This document shows, one piece after another, positions 1 to 10,877 of a stretch of 64,000 bases of DNA (position 1 is the stretch's first letter; every line of letters starts with the position of its first letter). Position numbers and translations under genes: made by a program. The notes beneath the pieces were generated by a model that saw only the letters and a program-made list of their open reading frames with translations, was not told the DNA's origin and ran no database searches. The stretch is from NCBI GenBank assembly GCA_029851415.1, contig CM056742.1, positions 89,022,748-89,086,747 on the forward strand, given 5' to 3'. The DNA comes from Eretmocerus hayati (taxonomy: Eukaryota > Arthropoda > Insecta > Hymenoptera > Aphelinidae).

Positions 1-293
1 CCCAAATTCATGAATGGCATTGTGAAGTCTACGGCTTGCTCACGATCGTAGGTGATGGTCAAATCCGCTATAGCAAGATCAGCTCTCTGGTCTAAGAGCT
101 CTTTGATCATACCGTCCCATTCTCTTGTATCTCTGTTAAATGACCCATAGCGTCCATCAGGTACAAGCATGATCGAGTAGTTGAAACCCAATAATCTGGA
201 TATTTCATGGATTAAATCGACACTGTAGCCCTCGTATTGGGCATTCCCAGAAAGTTTTCGACTCGATTCCTTCCACATACAATACGGTGCACT
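1..293 (-). CDS. Ionotropic glutamate receptor (kainate-type) exon, partial
   Basis: Reading the minus strand from about 293 down to 1 gives one open frame with the hallmark glutamate-receptor ligand-binding (S1) sequence: ESSRKLSGN, then EGYSVDLI, then VPDGRYGSFN, EWDGMIKELLD and LTITYDREQAVDFTMPF. The TxxxxRE segment holds the agonist-binding Thr and Arg of this family. The product is a ligand-gated cation channel subunit of the plasma membrane at synapses. Position 293 is proposed as the exon start because a pyrimidine-rich stretch ending in AG lies just upstream on that strand. The exon has no start Met and is open to the window edge, so the pore and C-terminal exons lie to the left outside the window. 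The amino-terminal exons should lie to the right, but I could not find them among the repeats. I am confident of the family; the exact subunit is not assignable. Confidence 0.88.
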
Positions 294-744
294 CTGGATC
301 AAGAAGGAGTTACATGAGTGATTCACAGAGATATGAGAGCTGATTTTGGGAATTGTCAAGAGAAAATTCAGACAAGGATTGAGACAATTGATACCCGTAT
401 TTTCAGGGCACCCATCAGAAAAGTGTTCTTCTTCTCTTTGCTACTCACAAATATAGTATCCATCATCACTTCACAAAGAAACACTCTCCACAATTGAGAT
501 ATGGATACAAATTGGATTACGAACATTTTACGAATCTCCTCAGCCAAATTTGTTTTGCATGTCCAGATACGTCATGAGAGTACGCAGAAACGGATCAGAG
601 GAGTCGGCCATTCCTCGGTATTTCACTTTACTATACACTCATATTTTCTCAGAATCTCGAAACGAAGCTTCCCAATCGTGACGAGTTCCAAGGGAGATTA
701 TGTACTCCTAGAGGATGTTTCTTCCATATTTGGACGGCTCCCGA
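294..744. other. Presumed intron of the glutamate receptor gene, no supported gene
   Basis: Directly upstream of the receptor exon on the minus strand. Short open frames exist on both strands but none carries a recognisable domain or convincing splice sites. Treated as intron or intergenic sequence. Confidence 0.4.
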
Positions 745-1230
745 CTAGAACGGTATGAGTCCATTTCCCCCATTTCTGGCAAATGAGCTTCAAAGTTTTC
801 AGGCTATAGGAAATTTGTATTGTTATTCGCAATAATTTTGCCTTGTTGATCATATAATGAGTGTGTATTCACGACAGTTTTTGCAAGGGGCGCAATAGTT
901 TCCAATTGTTTACAATTTTTACGCATTATTCTGCAATGAAAAATGGACTTATACCGTTCTGGTCCCCAAATTTTCTCGACTTTTTTCCCGGACCAGAACG
1001 GTATGAGTCCACCATTTCTTTTGGAGTGAACCAATACCGTTCTGGACCGAATGAAGTACAGAAGCGAATCGAGTTCGACTGTGTTGGATCGAAAAATGTC
1101 GAGGAAGTATAATCATACACCGTTATGGCCCAAAGAACGTCGAAAAAATGTGGAATTATACCGTTTTTGGCGGGAAAAAAAGTTGAAAAATTCTGAGGGC
1201 CAAAAAGGTATAAACCCATGTTCATTTCTG
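745..1230. repeat. Diverged inverted/direct repeats of an 'ataccgttctgg' motif
   Basis: The motif ACCGTTCTGGTCC and its reverse complement GGACCAGAACGGTATGAGTCC recur in alternating orientation: near 748, 950-970, 987-1010, 1033-1046, 1121-1132 and 1160-1215. Later copies are progressively diverged (for example ACCGTTATGGCCC and ACCGTTTTTGGC). Several frames stay open through the region, but they are mirror images produced by the inverted repeats and not genes. Confidence 0.6.
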
Positions 1231-2176
1231 GGATTGTCGACTGGGAGCTCCTATGTCTAGGAATTAGTAAAGAGATCTGCTAGTGTTCATGAAGCATAAT
1301 CGGTTTACATCGTACGGATCTCACCAAACAGATTCCATTTGGAGTACCAAAATTGTTAATTGATTATATTTTTGAGATTGCAGCCCGAGGGTACGTATTC
1401 GAGGGTTCCGGTCGACACATATCCATTCAATCAGCCTAGTTCACACGCTAGTGCTTGGGAAGTAGTAAAGTACGGAAATTCTCTTGGAATTTCTGATAAT
1501 AAATTGAAGTTCGGAGAGCGTAGATTCGAGAACTCGTGATTGAAATACTTCAAATTCAACGTAGAACTCGAATGAGTCAGAATTTTGTTAACTGAGTAAT
1601 CTGAAAGCACTGATATTGATGGAAAGTATTGCGACGGGTAAAGTCCCATCACTCTCTCTTCGGCAAGTATATGACAATATAGTACTATATACATTTATAT
1701 TATGAGAATGTTATAGGTGTATCGACGAACGGCAGCAAGGAGAGAGTACGCACAGCGTAGGTCATTTTACAGAGAGAGAGATAGAAGATGCGTACGCGCC
1801 ACAAGATGGCGGATCAATCAGGAGATAGCTCGCGTTCGCGCTCGGGGAAGACAGGCGACGAGGCCGGCAGACTAGCTTGGATCGCGTAACCGTTCGCCCC
1901 GGGAAAAATAATCTCGTCGGTTCAGCTCATGTTGAGCAGCCTCGCGTTGCGTGTGCCCACGGTTTCCCTGACGTTTTCCCCAGGACACACTGACATCACA
2001 CGACGGATGGGCGTCTGGATATCTGGGTGACGAGCAGGGCGAGTGCGGAAGGAGTCGACTCCAGCCACGAGCGTCCGGGCAGCGTGCCCAAATCTACTGC
2101 GACATCGCATCGAGTGAGTACTGGCAGAATATCTCTCTCTCTCTCTCTCTAGAGATGTGCGGCTCTCTCTCGCGGG
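1231..2176. other. Unassigned sequence with CT/GA-rich stretch
   Basis: No supported gene. From about 1740 the composition becomes GC-richer with GA-rich stretches, and a (TC)n run lies at 2131-2151. This part may be the outer region of the LTR-like repeat that follows at 2177, but no second copy confirms it. Confidence 0.35.
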
Positions 2177-2344
2177 TTAGCACCTGTTGCAGATACGCCC
2201 AGATGCGTCTGTTCGCTTACGTCTGAATAAATATGACCCCTTGTATATTCAATATAATTGCTCGCGTTATTCTTCCTCAATGTGCCCTCGTGTTGTCCTG
2301 ATTAAACTTATGCGCTCACGCGGGAACGAGGAAGCCGTCGCCCA
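2177..2344 (+). repeat. LTR-like direct repeat copy 1, left half
   Basis: Matches the first half of the repeat at 5627-5953, including TTAGCACCTG, GATGCGTCTGTTCGCTTACG, an AATAAATATGACC polyadenylation-like signal and the GC-rich GAGGAAGCCGTCGCCCA end. It is interrupted at 2344/2345 by a foldback element and resumes at 3657. Without the insertion this copy is about 326 bp, the same as copy 2. Confidence 0.75.
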
Positions 2345-3656
2345 TAGTCCGGGAGCTGGATAGGCTCCCGTATGCACTGAGAGCTGCCACTCTTAAACAA
2401 ACGGTTTCTGAAGTATTTTTTCGCGTAGAATCCGAATCCGTTGGAATTTTTCCGATGAGTGGTGGAGATCACCCTCAAAATTGCAATTTTAACCTAAAAC
2501 CGGTTTTTTTTTCGCGCGAACAAGGGGAAAAAATTTTACCAAACAACTTGGATGACCTCAAAAACATAAAAGTATGAGTACCCAAACGTCTAGAGTCTAG
2601 ACATTATTTTTCAATACTCTGCATCCTATATACAGGGTGTCAAAAGCCCAACGAGGCCGTTTTGTGTAATTGAAGGGCCCAAAATGGATGTACACGAGCT
2701 GAATAGTTCAGTGCGGTATACTTATGTACCCAGATCATCGGTGCAACTTATTTCTATTCCATATCGCAATCCAGAAGAACACACGGAGAGTCTATTTCTC
2801 GGTTAATAAGGCACAGGTGAATGATTTTGACGCATATCCTCAGAGTATTTTTATTGTGGCACGAAAGAGCTCAACTTTAGCCCTGCAGGAAGAGATTCTG
2901 TATTTCTGTTCTACGGCAACGACATTGATCTTCCAAATCCCACATTGCTCATAACTGACAATGACGTATTCCCAGGGTAACAGTTTGACTCAGGAGGAAA
3001 ATTTGATCCTTAAAATACCACTCAGCTTACCCAGGGTATATAAAACGTGATTTTTGAGGAAAATTCAGCTTTTGAGGGCGATTTCAATGACGCACAGGGT
3101 ATTGCCGACATCTTCGGGTTCCCAGTAATAGGAAATTAATTGAAATGAAGTCGTTTTGTACATGCAGCCTTTAGTGCGCGAAAGAGTCGAGCCAGCGCAC
3201 GGACTAAATATACCCTCCTTGTGTTTTTCTGATGGATTCATTGCAATATGGGGTAGAAATAAGTTGCACTGGTGATCTGGGTACATAAGTATACCGTACT
3301 AAAATTATTCAGCTCGTATACATCCATTTCGGGCCCCTCAAATATACAAAACGACCCCGTTGGGCTTTCGACACCCTGTATATAGGATGCAGAGTATTGA
3401 AGAATAACGTTCAGACATTTGTGTACTCATACTTTTATATTTTTGAGGTCATCCAAGTAGTTTGGTAAAATATTCCCCTCGTCCGCGCGAAAAAAAACCG
3501 TTTTTAGGTTAAAATTGCAATTTTGAGGGTGATCTCCACCACTTATCGGAAAAATTTCAACGGATTCGGATTCTACGCAAAAAAATACTTCAGAAACCGT
3601 TTGTTTCAGGGTGGCAGCTCTCAGTGCATACGGGAGCCTATCCAGCTCCCGGACTA
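2345..3656. mobile_element. 1,312-bp foldback (long terminal inverted repeat) transposon
   Basis: The element starts TAGTCCGGGAGCTGG and ends with its reverse complement. Each arm is about 455 bp (2345-2805 and 3203-3656) and is diverged but alignable throughout. The centre is about 400 bp, with no transposase frame. It is flanked by a 3-bp target duplication CCA (2342-2344 and 3657-3659), and the uninterrupted site CGC-CCA-CAGG is seen in the second repeat copy near 5790. A TATATACAGGGTGTC motif occurs in both arms. It is non-autonomous; a 3-bp duplication is compatible with several DNA-transposon superfamilies, so I do not assign one. Confidence 0.85.
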
Positions 3657-3817
3657 CCACAGGTAGGGCTAACCGCCGATGGCTTCGAGGAGGACAAGCG
3701 GCAACGGAACGAGCATCGATGTCTACGACAAGAGTCTCAATTCCCCAAGAAATCTGCGGTATTGTGTTAGACTGCAACTCTTGGTAGAAATAATTAGACG
3801 TTCTAATTAACCGTCAT
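3657..3817 (+). repeat. LTR-like direct repeat copy 1, right half
   Basis: Continues copy 1 after the foldback insertion: CACAGGTAGGGCT, GACGGCTTCGAGGAGGACAA-like sequence, then CTAATTAACCGTCAT. It aligns to 5787-5953. Immediately after it, TGGTGCCCAACG (3821-3832) looks like a retroviral primer-binding site, which supports reading this as a 5' LTR. Confidence 0.7.
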
Positions 3818-5323
3818 GAATGGTGCCCAACGAAATAGTCCACCTGGTGGACATCGAAACTGTGATGCGCGACCGCAAATCACCGTAAATTTCGCGAGCG
3901 AATTTTGCAAATGGCCGCTCGGAATTCCAGCGCGGAACACACATTCACCATGTATGTGTAAGTGGCAATATTTCCGCGGGCGTGCTGATCCCGTGATCAT
4001 CGTTTCGGTTAGCTCTTCGATTTGAATCAACGTGAAAGTTGATGCGGTTGACATACATATTTCTATCGATCGCGCTCAAAACAGCTATTATGCTGCAAGC
4101 TTCTTTCACGCTCGTGCTGTACGTTCATATATGGCAGCCCGTATACATAGCTCGAGTGCGCGGATAATATATCTGCACGCGAGCAGAATATCAAATTGAG
4201 GAAAAACTTTGAGTTTGGAATGCGTCGACGCGAGTGTGCGGAATGCTACAGTGTGTCGGTATGAGTGAATATAGGTATATATCAACTACAGGGCATTCAA
4301 GTCTCCGAACGCGGAGCATGGTATAGCGTCTTTGTGGCTTTGATATCAACGCGATCGTCGCGAAGATTTTCTCATCCCTTTTACATGCGTTCGCTGATGC
4401 ATAGTGACTTTCCAATGTGGAAAAACCGGGAAATTCGTCGGAAAATTGTGGAGTCTTGGTAGAAATGTTTTTGATGAAATTTTGTAAAATCGAGAAGAAT
4501 CGATTAACGTTACAGATCGCCAAACCATGCTGCACATTCGCAATACCGCGTTTTAGTAATGAATCGTCGAAAATAATGCGAAAAGGAGTTGGAATCTCGC
4601 GTTCAGTATGAAGAATGCACTTTTCAAACAAGAATTTTTTTTGAATCACTGCAAAATGCAGAAACTTGGAATTTTTGTAGTAAACTGCAAAAATTATTCA
4701 CTACAAGGTATGATCAGTGTGCAGAGTGATGGTGTGTTGGAATGTTGGATGTTTATGCATCCTGTACTCGCATTTTGGATTCTTTAGAGTTGCGATTAGG
4801 GTTTTCAGGTAAAAATTGTACCAGGCAATGCGCACTGCGCTCCTTGATTTTCTTTTGTATGGAAAATTATGGATCGAGTTTACGTCGTCTGCTAGTGCAA
4901 CAGACTATCTTGTAAGCTAGCTAGGTCGCGTTACAACTCCGAATGAAATATTTCCTCGTAATTTTTGCGCTAGTTTGAGTAAATGACGCAAACTTCAGCC
5001 AAAATCAAATAGATGTAGGCTCTCTCAGCTCACTTTTGAGTAGATTTTTCTGAATTTTTGTAGTGATTCTGAAATCTTGAAATCCCTCGGAAATTCTCAC
5101 AGACTTATTTCTTGAATTTCTTTGAATAGAAATTCTAATTTCGAACGAATGAAACGCGGAACTGAGAGCGGCTCTTGTATGCAAATCCAGATTATGTATT
5201 TGATGGAAACTTCTTGTGCTATGTGACAGCACTTACATACGATTTTGGTCGAAGTGAGCAAATGCATTTTGCTGCTCCGCGTTAGTGAATATTAGTGAGG
5301 AATTGATTTATTTACTTTGTAAA
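3818..5323 (+). other. Internal region between LTR-like repeats, no recognisable gene
   Basis: Starts with the primer-site-like TGGTGCCCAACG at 3821. About 1.5 kb follows in which open frames are short and carry no retroelement motif. With the two repeats this could be a non-autonomous LTR retrotransposon, or a heavily decayed one. Confidence 0.4.
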
Positions 5324-5677
5324 ATGGCGACTTTCGCAGATTTTTCACAAGATCTCGAGTCACAAATTCAAGATTGGCTCGGCAATAAAAGGCAAGCGGA
5401 CTTACTACTAGTCATCTTAGAAGATCTCGAATTGAAACAATCTGGTACATATTTTGAAGAACTCGATAGACTTGCCTCTCGATTACGCGGCGAGTACAGG
5501 GAGGGTGATTTTGAGTGGATCGATGAGGAGATCGGAGGAAATGAACTGAACACTCGTCGAGAAGTGAAGCTCGAGACAATTTTGGCTGGAATTGGAGTCT
5601 CTGAAGAACATCGTCAAATCATCGATTTAGCACCTGCTGCGTATATGCCCGGATGCGTCTGTTCGCTTACGTCTTAA
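5324..5677 (+). CDS. Hypothetical acidic protein, 117 codons
   Basis: Starts at the ATG at 5324 (MATFADFSQDLESQIQDW) in a reasonable context; the frame is also open a little upstream. The product is acidic, rich in Leu, Glu and Arg, and looks alpha-helical (ILEDLELKQ and LDRLASRLRGEYREG segments). It has no cysteine cluster and no membrane segment. The last ~17 codons run into the direct repeat at 5627, so the stop may be incidental. It lies directly before the putative 3' repeat, where the last gene of an LTR element would sit. I do not recognise the family; it could be an element-encoded Gag-like or accessory protein, or a chance frame. Confidence 0.3.
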   Translation: MATFADFSQDLESQIQDWLGNKRQADLLLVILEDLELKQSGTYFEELDRLASRLRGEYREGDFEWIDEEIGGNELNTRREVKLETILAGIGVSEEHRQIIDLAPAAYMPGCVCSLTS

Positions 5678-5953
5678 TATATATGACCCCTTGTATATTC
5701 AATATAATTCCTAGCGTTGTTCTTCCTCAATGTGCCCTCGTGTCGTCCTGATTTAACTTATGCGCTCACGCGGGAACGAGGAAGCCGTCGCCCACAGGTA
5801 GGGCTTACCGCCGACGGCTTCGAGGAGGACAAGCGGCAACGGAACAAGCATCGATGTCTACGACGAGAGTCTCAATTCCCCAAGAGTTCTGCGGTATTGT
5901 GGTAGAACTACAACTCTTGTTAGGAATAATTTGATGGTCTAATTAACCGTCAT
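5627..5953 (+). repeat. LTR-like direct repeat copy 2 (uninterrupted)
   Basis: 327 bp, collinear with copy 1 at 2177-2344 plus 3657-3817, sharing TTAGCACCTG at the left and CTAATTAACCGTCAT at the right. It preserves the empty site (GTCGCCCACAGGTAGG) of the foldback insertion. The most natural reading is the 3' LTR of a small or decayed element. Confidence 0.7.
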
Positions 5954-6280
5954 AGTATGTAATAATGTGGTTCAAATTAGTAGGAGCCGTCGATATATTG
6001 ATATACTGGTAATGCTAACGTTTTTATTATAGCTCTTGACGGGAGACCCATTGAACGGAGTTACCCTAGATACTCCATATCCTAGATGGTAGCAAACTGT
6101 GAAAAAATTTTGGGGATTATTGATGACCCGGATCACGTGGTCCCCCTTGTCAGCTGAAATCGACCCATTGAAATCGTGGGATAAGTTCTCTCGCTGTATG
6201 CAACTCTGTACATACTGAGCTTAGTTCGACTAAAATTGTCAACAGTCCAATTGTATAAATATCCATAAAATACCAGAATC
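5954..6280. other. Leader-like spacer before a decayed gag
   Basis: No gene seen. It ends with a TATA-like TTGTATAAATATCC just before the ATG at 6281. Confidence 0.35.
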
Positions 6281-9081
6281 ATGGCAAGAGGGCGCAAATC
6301 CTCGAATCAAACTTTCGATACTGCAGAAAATAATTTCGAGCAAGTTGAAGATAAACAAAATCGCGGAAAGCGAGATCTGTAAAAAGGGACAAAATCCAAA
6401 ACGATACCGAATTCAAAGATATCGGTCAGCTAAAATCAGAATATCCCGGTAGAATGCAGGCAGGCGATCAGACGGCTCGCGATACCTATGTAGTGCTCAT
6501 GTCGATCTGGAACAGACAGGAAGGATGCACGCGGAATGCGTGATTCGCGATCCAAGCCGAGTTCTTGCAACCGATCCGAAGAGATTCATTACCAAAACCA
6601 CGCAAATTTGAGGCATCCACGCGGTTGGAGCAACCGACTCATCCAGCCGAGTCTTCAATTCGAGATACTAGGATAACAGAACAAATTACTGATAAGTGGA
6701 CCAATCACTCAACTCCGGAAAACAAATATGTAATGGCTGAAACAGATCCGTGGCCTTCCATTAATGTTAATAGTGGAAACTTGCAACCTCGGGTTGCGAG
6801 TGGGAACGTTCGAATAGGTCATTCTTCACATAACCAGAGTATCTACCGCCGAAAGAATAACAAGGACACGGTGCTCACTAGCTACTCGATTTGTCGGACC
6901 TGCAAAGGTCCTGACAGCGAGCTGAGCGAGAAATGGTTGAATAATCAAACGAGAGAACAGAATCCGAAAAGCCCCCGACTATTGAGTATGAACGCTGGAT
7001 TCGCTAGCCACTCAGAGCATCGGATCAGGAACAATCTCGATCCTGAATCGAGAGACAATGAGATCTCTCGCACTGACCCGGTGAAAAATTGCGACCAATA
7101 TCGAGTTGACAGTGAGAGGCCATGCGATACGCGCGAATATTCGCCGAACGGTCACCGATCCGATCGACGATTTCGTCGACATAGACGGCGCGATAATAGG
7201 GACATTTTGGAGACTCATACGATGACGAGCAAGATTTTAAAAACCCACACTATTTGAATCGAACAAGATGAGATCGTTATTTGAATACAGTGCTGTATAC
7301 AGATGGACTGCTACCACTGACCCAGAGCTATCCGATAACGACGACCTTGCACAGCATACCGACCGCGACAGGAATGCGTATCAGCTGAGAGGCGATAAGG
7401 AGCGTAGCGAACACTCAGACTACGACAGGCAAGCTAACCGAAGCACTCGCTCAGGGCATCGGCCTTCTAGGCGTGATAATAACGGAGCTTCGAGAGAGAG
7501 CGATCGCGATTCAAATGCAAGTGTAAAAGTAAGACGTTCTTCCGTGGAGAAATCAGATAGCCAAGCTCTAGTGGATCAACGTTACGCATCCAAATCCAAA
7601 CTCACGTTGAATCAAGCTTTGAATAACATCATGCCGTACGACGGTAACCCTGATCTCCTGGCATTTTTCTGTCAGTCCATGAGGATATATCGTAGAAAAA
7701 TATGGCCTAGATGCGGAGCCGTGGATACTTTGGCGCGTGAACTGGAAGGTGGGGCCACTGAAGGATACACCACACGGTTGACACAATATACATCGATCGA
7801 AAAGTTACTGTCGGCTATTACCACCCGATATAACGGCGTCGCCGGAGCGGATAGAGTCTCAGCTGAATTGGAATTACGTCTAGCAAAGAGATAATGGAGG
7901 TGCCGGAGACTGCGGCCTACGCGTTCGAACACTTCACAATCGTCTACTCAATGTATACGACTCGGACCAAACATTCAAAGATTGGGAGAGGGATACTTAT
8001 GAAAACAACTTGCACAGCGAGGCCTTACAACAATTCATTTTTGGTTTATCAGGAGCACTAGAGCATCAAGATAGATCGACGAGTCCTAAAACTTCACGCA
8101 AAGCTATCTCGGAAGCGGTAAATTTCGAGAACGAGACAAGTACTTTTCCTGTCTTTTCAAATATTAGTAACTCCGAAATGAGCAGAGACAAGATAATGGC
8201 CCTCGTGGACACCCTAGTCGAACAGAAAATGAAAGTTATCACGAAGAGCACACCCACCAACCGAATCAGTAACTACAAATCGAGCCATAGCTTTGAACGA
8301 ACGCAGTTATTGTCATGTAGGTGAACATGTTGAACGCAAATGCCCAGGAAGTTGGGATACCAAATTTCGCAAATATTGTAGGGTAAATGGCCACGATTCA
8401 GAAAACTGATTATTGATAGACGCGATTGAGTCGCGCAAGATTTACCAAAACCAAGCGCGACAACGAGAGCGGAGCACGAGTCTATACGACAATCGCTCGG
8501 GCGAGTTGGACAACAGAATGGCGTCAACTTCGACCACCAGATACTCTCGGACACAGGTCAGATGTAGTTATTGTCTCGTCAAAGGACATTTTGAGCAGAA
8601 CTGCTCTAAGAGGATCCGAGATTCAAAATCTTGTAGTTATTGTCTCATACGCGGACACGATTTGAATGAATGCCGCTCCTTAGAAGATGCATCATGGCTG
8701 GGATTTATTCCAAAACGCCGAATAGAACTAGCTCGGAAGCAAAATCGATCTGATGCCAGGGGAGGCAATCATAGAGATGATCTACCGAAATACGACAAAC
8801 ACCGAAATGGCCGAGCCCAAACGGCCAATCATATGATTAGGAATGGGAGCAATGACGGGAGAAGTATGATTGTTGATCGGATTTATGGTACAAATTGCGC
8901 TGGAACTTCCGACAACGTGGATCAAATAATCATGGGAATAATCGCTGGAACAATATGGGAAGACCGCCACAAAGTAATTGGCCTAACCAAAGATATTCAG
9001 AAAATAACCAGCATGAAACTAACAGCTACAGCCCAAATCACGATAATGGAAGAAAAATTACCGCGATTCCCCGAACGGTGA
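6281..9081 (+). pseudogene. Decayed retrotransposon Gag with tandem CCHC zinc knuckles
   Basis: Begins at ATG 6281 (MARGRKSSNQ) and is broken by several stops and frameshifts; open segments include 6565-7257, 7268-7894, 8010-8324 and 8413-9081. The N-terminal half is Arg/Asp/Ser-rich. Around 7590-8130 lies a capsid-like region (MPYDGNPDLLAFF, then QQFIFGLSGALEHQ) resembling Ty3/gypsy Gag. The C-terminal part has zinc knuckles: CSYCLVKGHFEQNC and CSYCLIRGHDLNEC near 8570-8675, and a degraded pair at 8310-8410 where the last Cys codon has become TGA. No protease or RT follows. The product would have packaged element RNA. Gypsy-type Gag is the best guess from architecture. Confidence 0.7.
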
Positions 9082-9219
9082 CGGGATGAATTCTTCCGAT
9101 CAAGATGGAAGGCGTGATCATTTCATGGAGAATAGCGTGCGAAAGAATAGACTAGTACAGACCACTAACTCAGGAACATTATCAAGATAAATTCAATTTT
9201 TCCAGCACGGAAAATGCTG

Positions 9220-10530
9220 CTCATTTGAACGGTTAGAACCCAGTCGAGCAGTCAAGATTGACGTCTGGCTCAGGGTCGCACGAATTAGCCATTGACCAGG
9301 TGCTCGAAAACTACGTTCATAGGATCATGAAGATACGGAAAGTAGAAAAGAAACGCATTATTTACGTCTGAATCATCGAGTGGTTAGACCGACCGACCGT
9401 GGTTGGCACGAATCCAGAATCTTTTGGTGGTTAGGACCCACACAAAAGAGTATCGAAAAGATTGAGTGAGCTCAATCTTAGAGTTTTGTATGTATCAAGA
9501 GCTAACCTCTTCTTTTAATCAATCAAGGAGTAGCGCTTATTGGAATTAAGAAGAATATTGTTAGAACCCATGAATCCTTCCAAATGATTGACTCTGTTCA
9601 AGAAAAATTCTGTGTTCCGGACCTGCGTTTATTCGAATCTGTTAGACCATTTAAATTTTTCGAATACGATAGATAGTCTCTATATGTGGTTAGATCCCAC
9701 GCATTTCGCGATATTTTTTCGGTGGTTAGTTCCCCTTCGTGCTAGGAGGAAAAGTGGTTAGATCCCGCACCCTCCCGATTTTTATTAGATTGTCCACGTG
9801 GTTAGAATTCATTGTATTATAAAGCAATGTGGTTAGAACCGACGCTCTGTAGCTTCATTTAGATCCTTCCAATGATTATAACTCACCTTACTGGAGAGCA
9901 ATGTGGTTAGATTCCACGCTTCCTTTTCAAAATACTAGAATGATCGAATGTCCCGCACTTGCAAGATTATTTTGGGGGTTAAAGTCCGCTAAAATCAAAG
10001 ACTGCTAGAAGTATAGACTGCTGGTCCCGTATACTTGCCGTTGTCATCAAGACATAGACCTTCGCGTGAGAGTGAGATTAGACGGCATGCTCCAAGGCGC
10101 ACGCTTTCAACACGCGATTGCTATGTTGCGTTTCTCTCACTCTCATTGGGGAGCTTTGATGTCAACGGCGAAGATACGGGACCGGCAGATACTTCTATTT
10201 CTATGGCTGAAATTAAGCGCGTGTGGTTGAGAGCCGAGGCTTTCTATGTTTGTTTTAGTAGTCAGAGGCACAGAACTAACATTCCTCGTAGGATTAAGAT
10301 TCGTTCGAATCTGGATTGATATATCCGGGAATCAACAAGAGATAAGTCGATTTCAGTGGTTCGAACCCAAGAACGATTGATTGTAGTTGGCGCATTGAAG
10401 TACTGTCAAACTCAGAAACTCGTCGTTGGAACCCACAGATGGAGTTGATTATTCAAGTACCTCTCGAGGACGAATCTATGTGGTTATAACCCACAATTTG
10501 TTTTTTTTGGTTAGAGTTTGTGTAACTATC
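9220..10530 (+). repeat. Interspersed 15-bp motif GTGGTTAGAACCCAC, ~18 copies
   Basis: Variants of GTGGTTAGAACCCAC, all in the same orientation, recur at about 9228, 9380, 9427, 9558, 9687, 9720, 9752, 9799, 9830, 9902, 9974, 10354, 10423, 10481 and 10509, with weaker ones between. Spacing is irregular (about 25-100 bp) and the spacers are unrelated AT-rich sequence. The motif is an imperfect palindrome (GTGG...CCAC). There is no coding potential across it. It directly follows the decayed Gag, and the hairpin element 10023-10183 interrupts the field. Confidence 0.65.
10023..10183. mobile_element. 161-bp hairpin MITE-like element
   Basis: Starts GGTCCCGTATACTTGCCGTT and ends with the near reverse complement (AACGGCGAAGATACGGGACC). 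The inner segments (GTGAGAGTGAG versus CTCTCACTCTC) also pair, so the whole unit folds into one hairpin. No clear target duplication is visible. Confidence 0.6.
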
Positions 10531-10877
10531 ATCATAATTGATTGAATCATTCATCAAATCAAATTAATGTATTAAGGATATCTTCATTTTTGGTTGAGAG
10601 GCAGAGAAAGTCAGAGTCTTTTCGAACGACACAATCAAGCTCGTTCGTAACCGAACATTGAGATAAAATAAATTTCAACCGAGAATTCGAGGATGATTGA
10701 CACGAGGTAACCGAGCCACACTGGAGTAATTTTTTTCATACCAATGGATGCACACTTAATTTTCTTGCGCACACTAACTGCGCACACTACCGAGAAAATC
10801 TCGGGAAAAATCTTATCGAAAAAAAAAAATGTTCGAGTCACAATGTATCGGGCTACACGGTAGGACGGGCTACAAGA
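10531..10877. other. No gene seen
   Basis: AT-rich spacer with a short A-run near 10820. No repeat or coding signal that I can support. Confidence 0.4.

Noticed and set aside
540..690. Minus-strand open segments (RHDWEASFRDSEK, then ADSSDPFLRTLMTYLDMQNKFG) as another glutamate-receptor exon
   Set aside because: They are split by a stop, lack clear splice sites, and do not match the expected amino-terminal or pore sequence of the receptor.
804..1260. Overlapping frames on both strands as genes
   Set aside because: The peptides mirror each other because the DNA is made of inverted ACCGTTCTGG repeats.
3427..3777. 116-aa minus-strand frame
   Set aside because: Lies in the right arm of the foldback element and the adjoining LTR-like repeat; no domain.
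9220..10530. CRISPR-like array
   Set aside because: Repeats are only ~15 bp, degenerate and irregularly spaced, and the setting is a eukaryotic genome.
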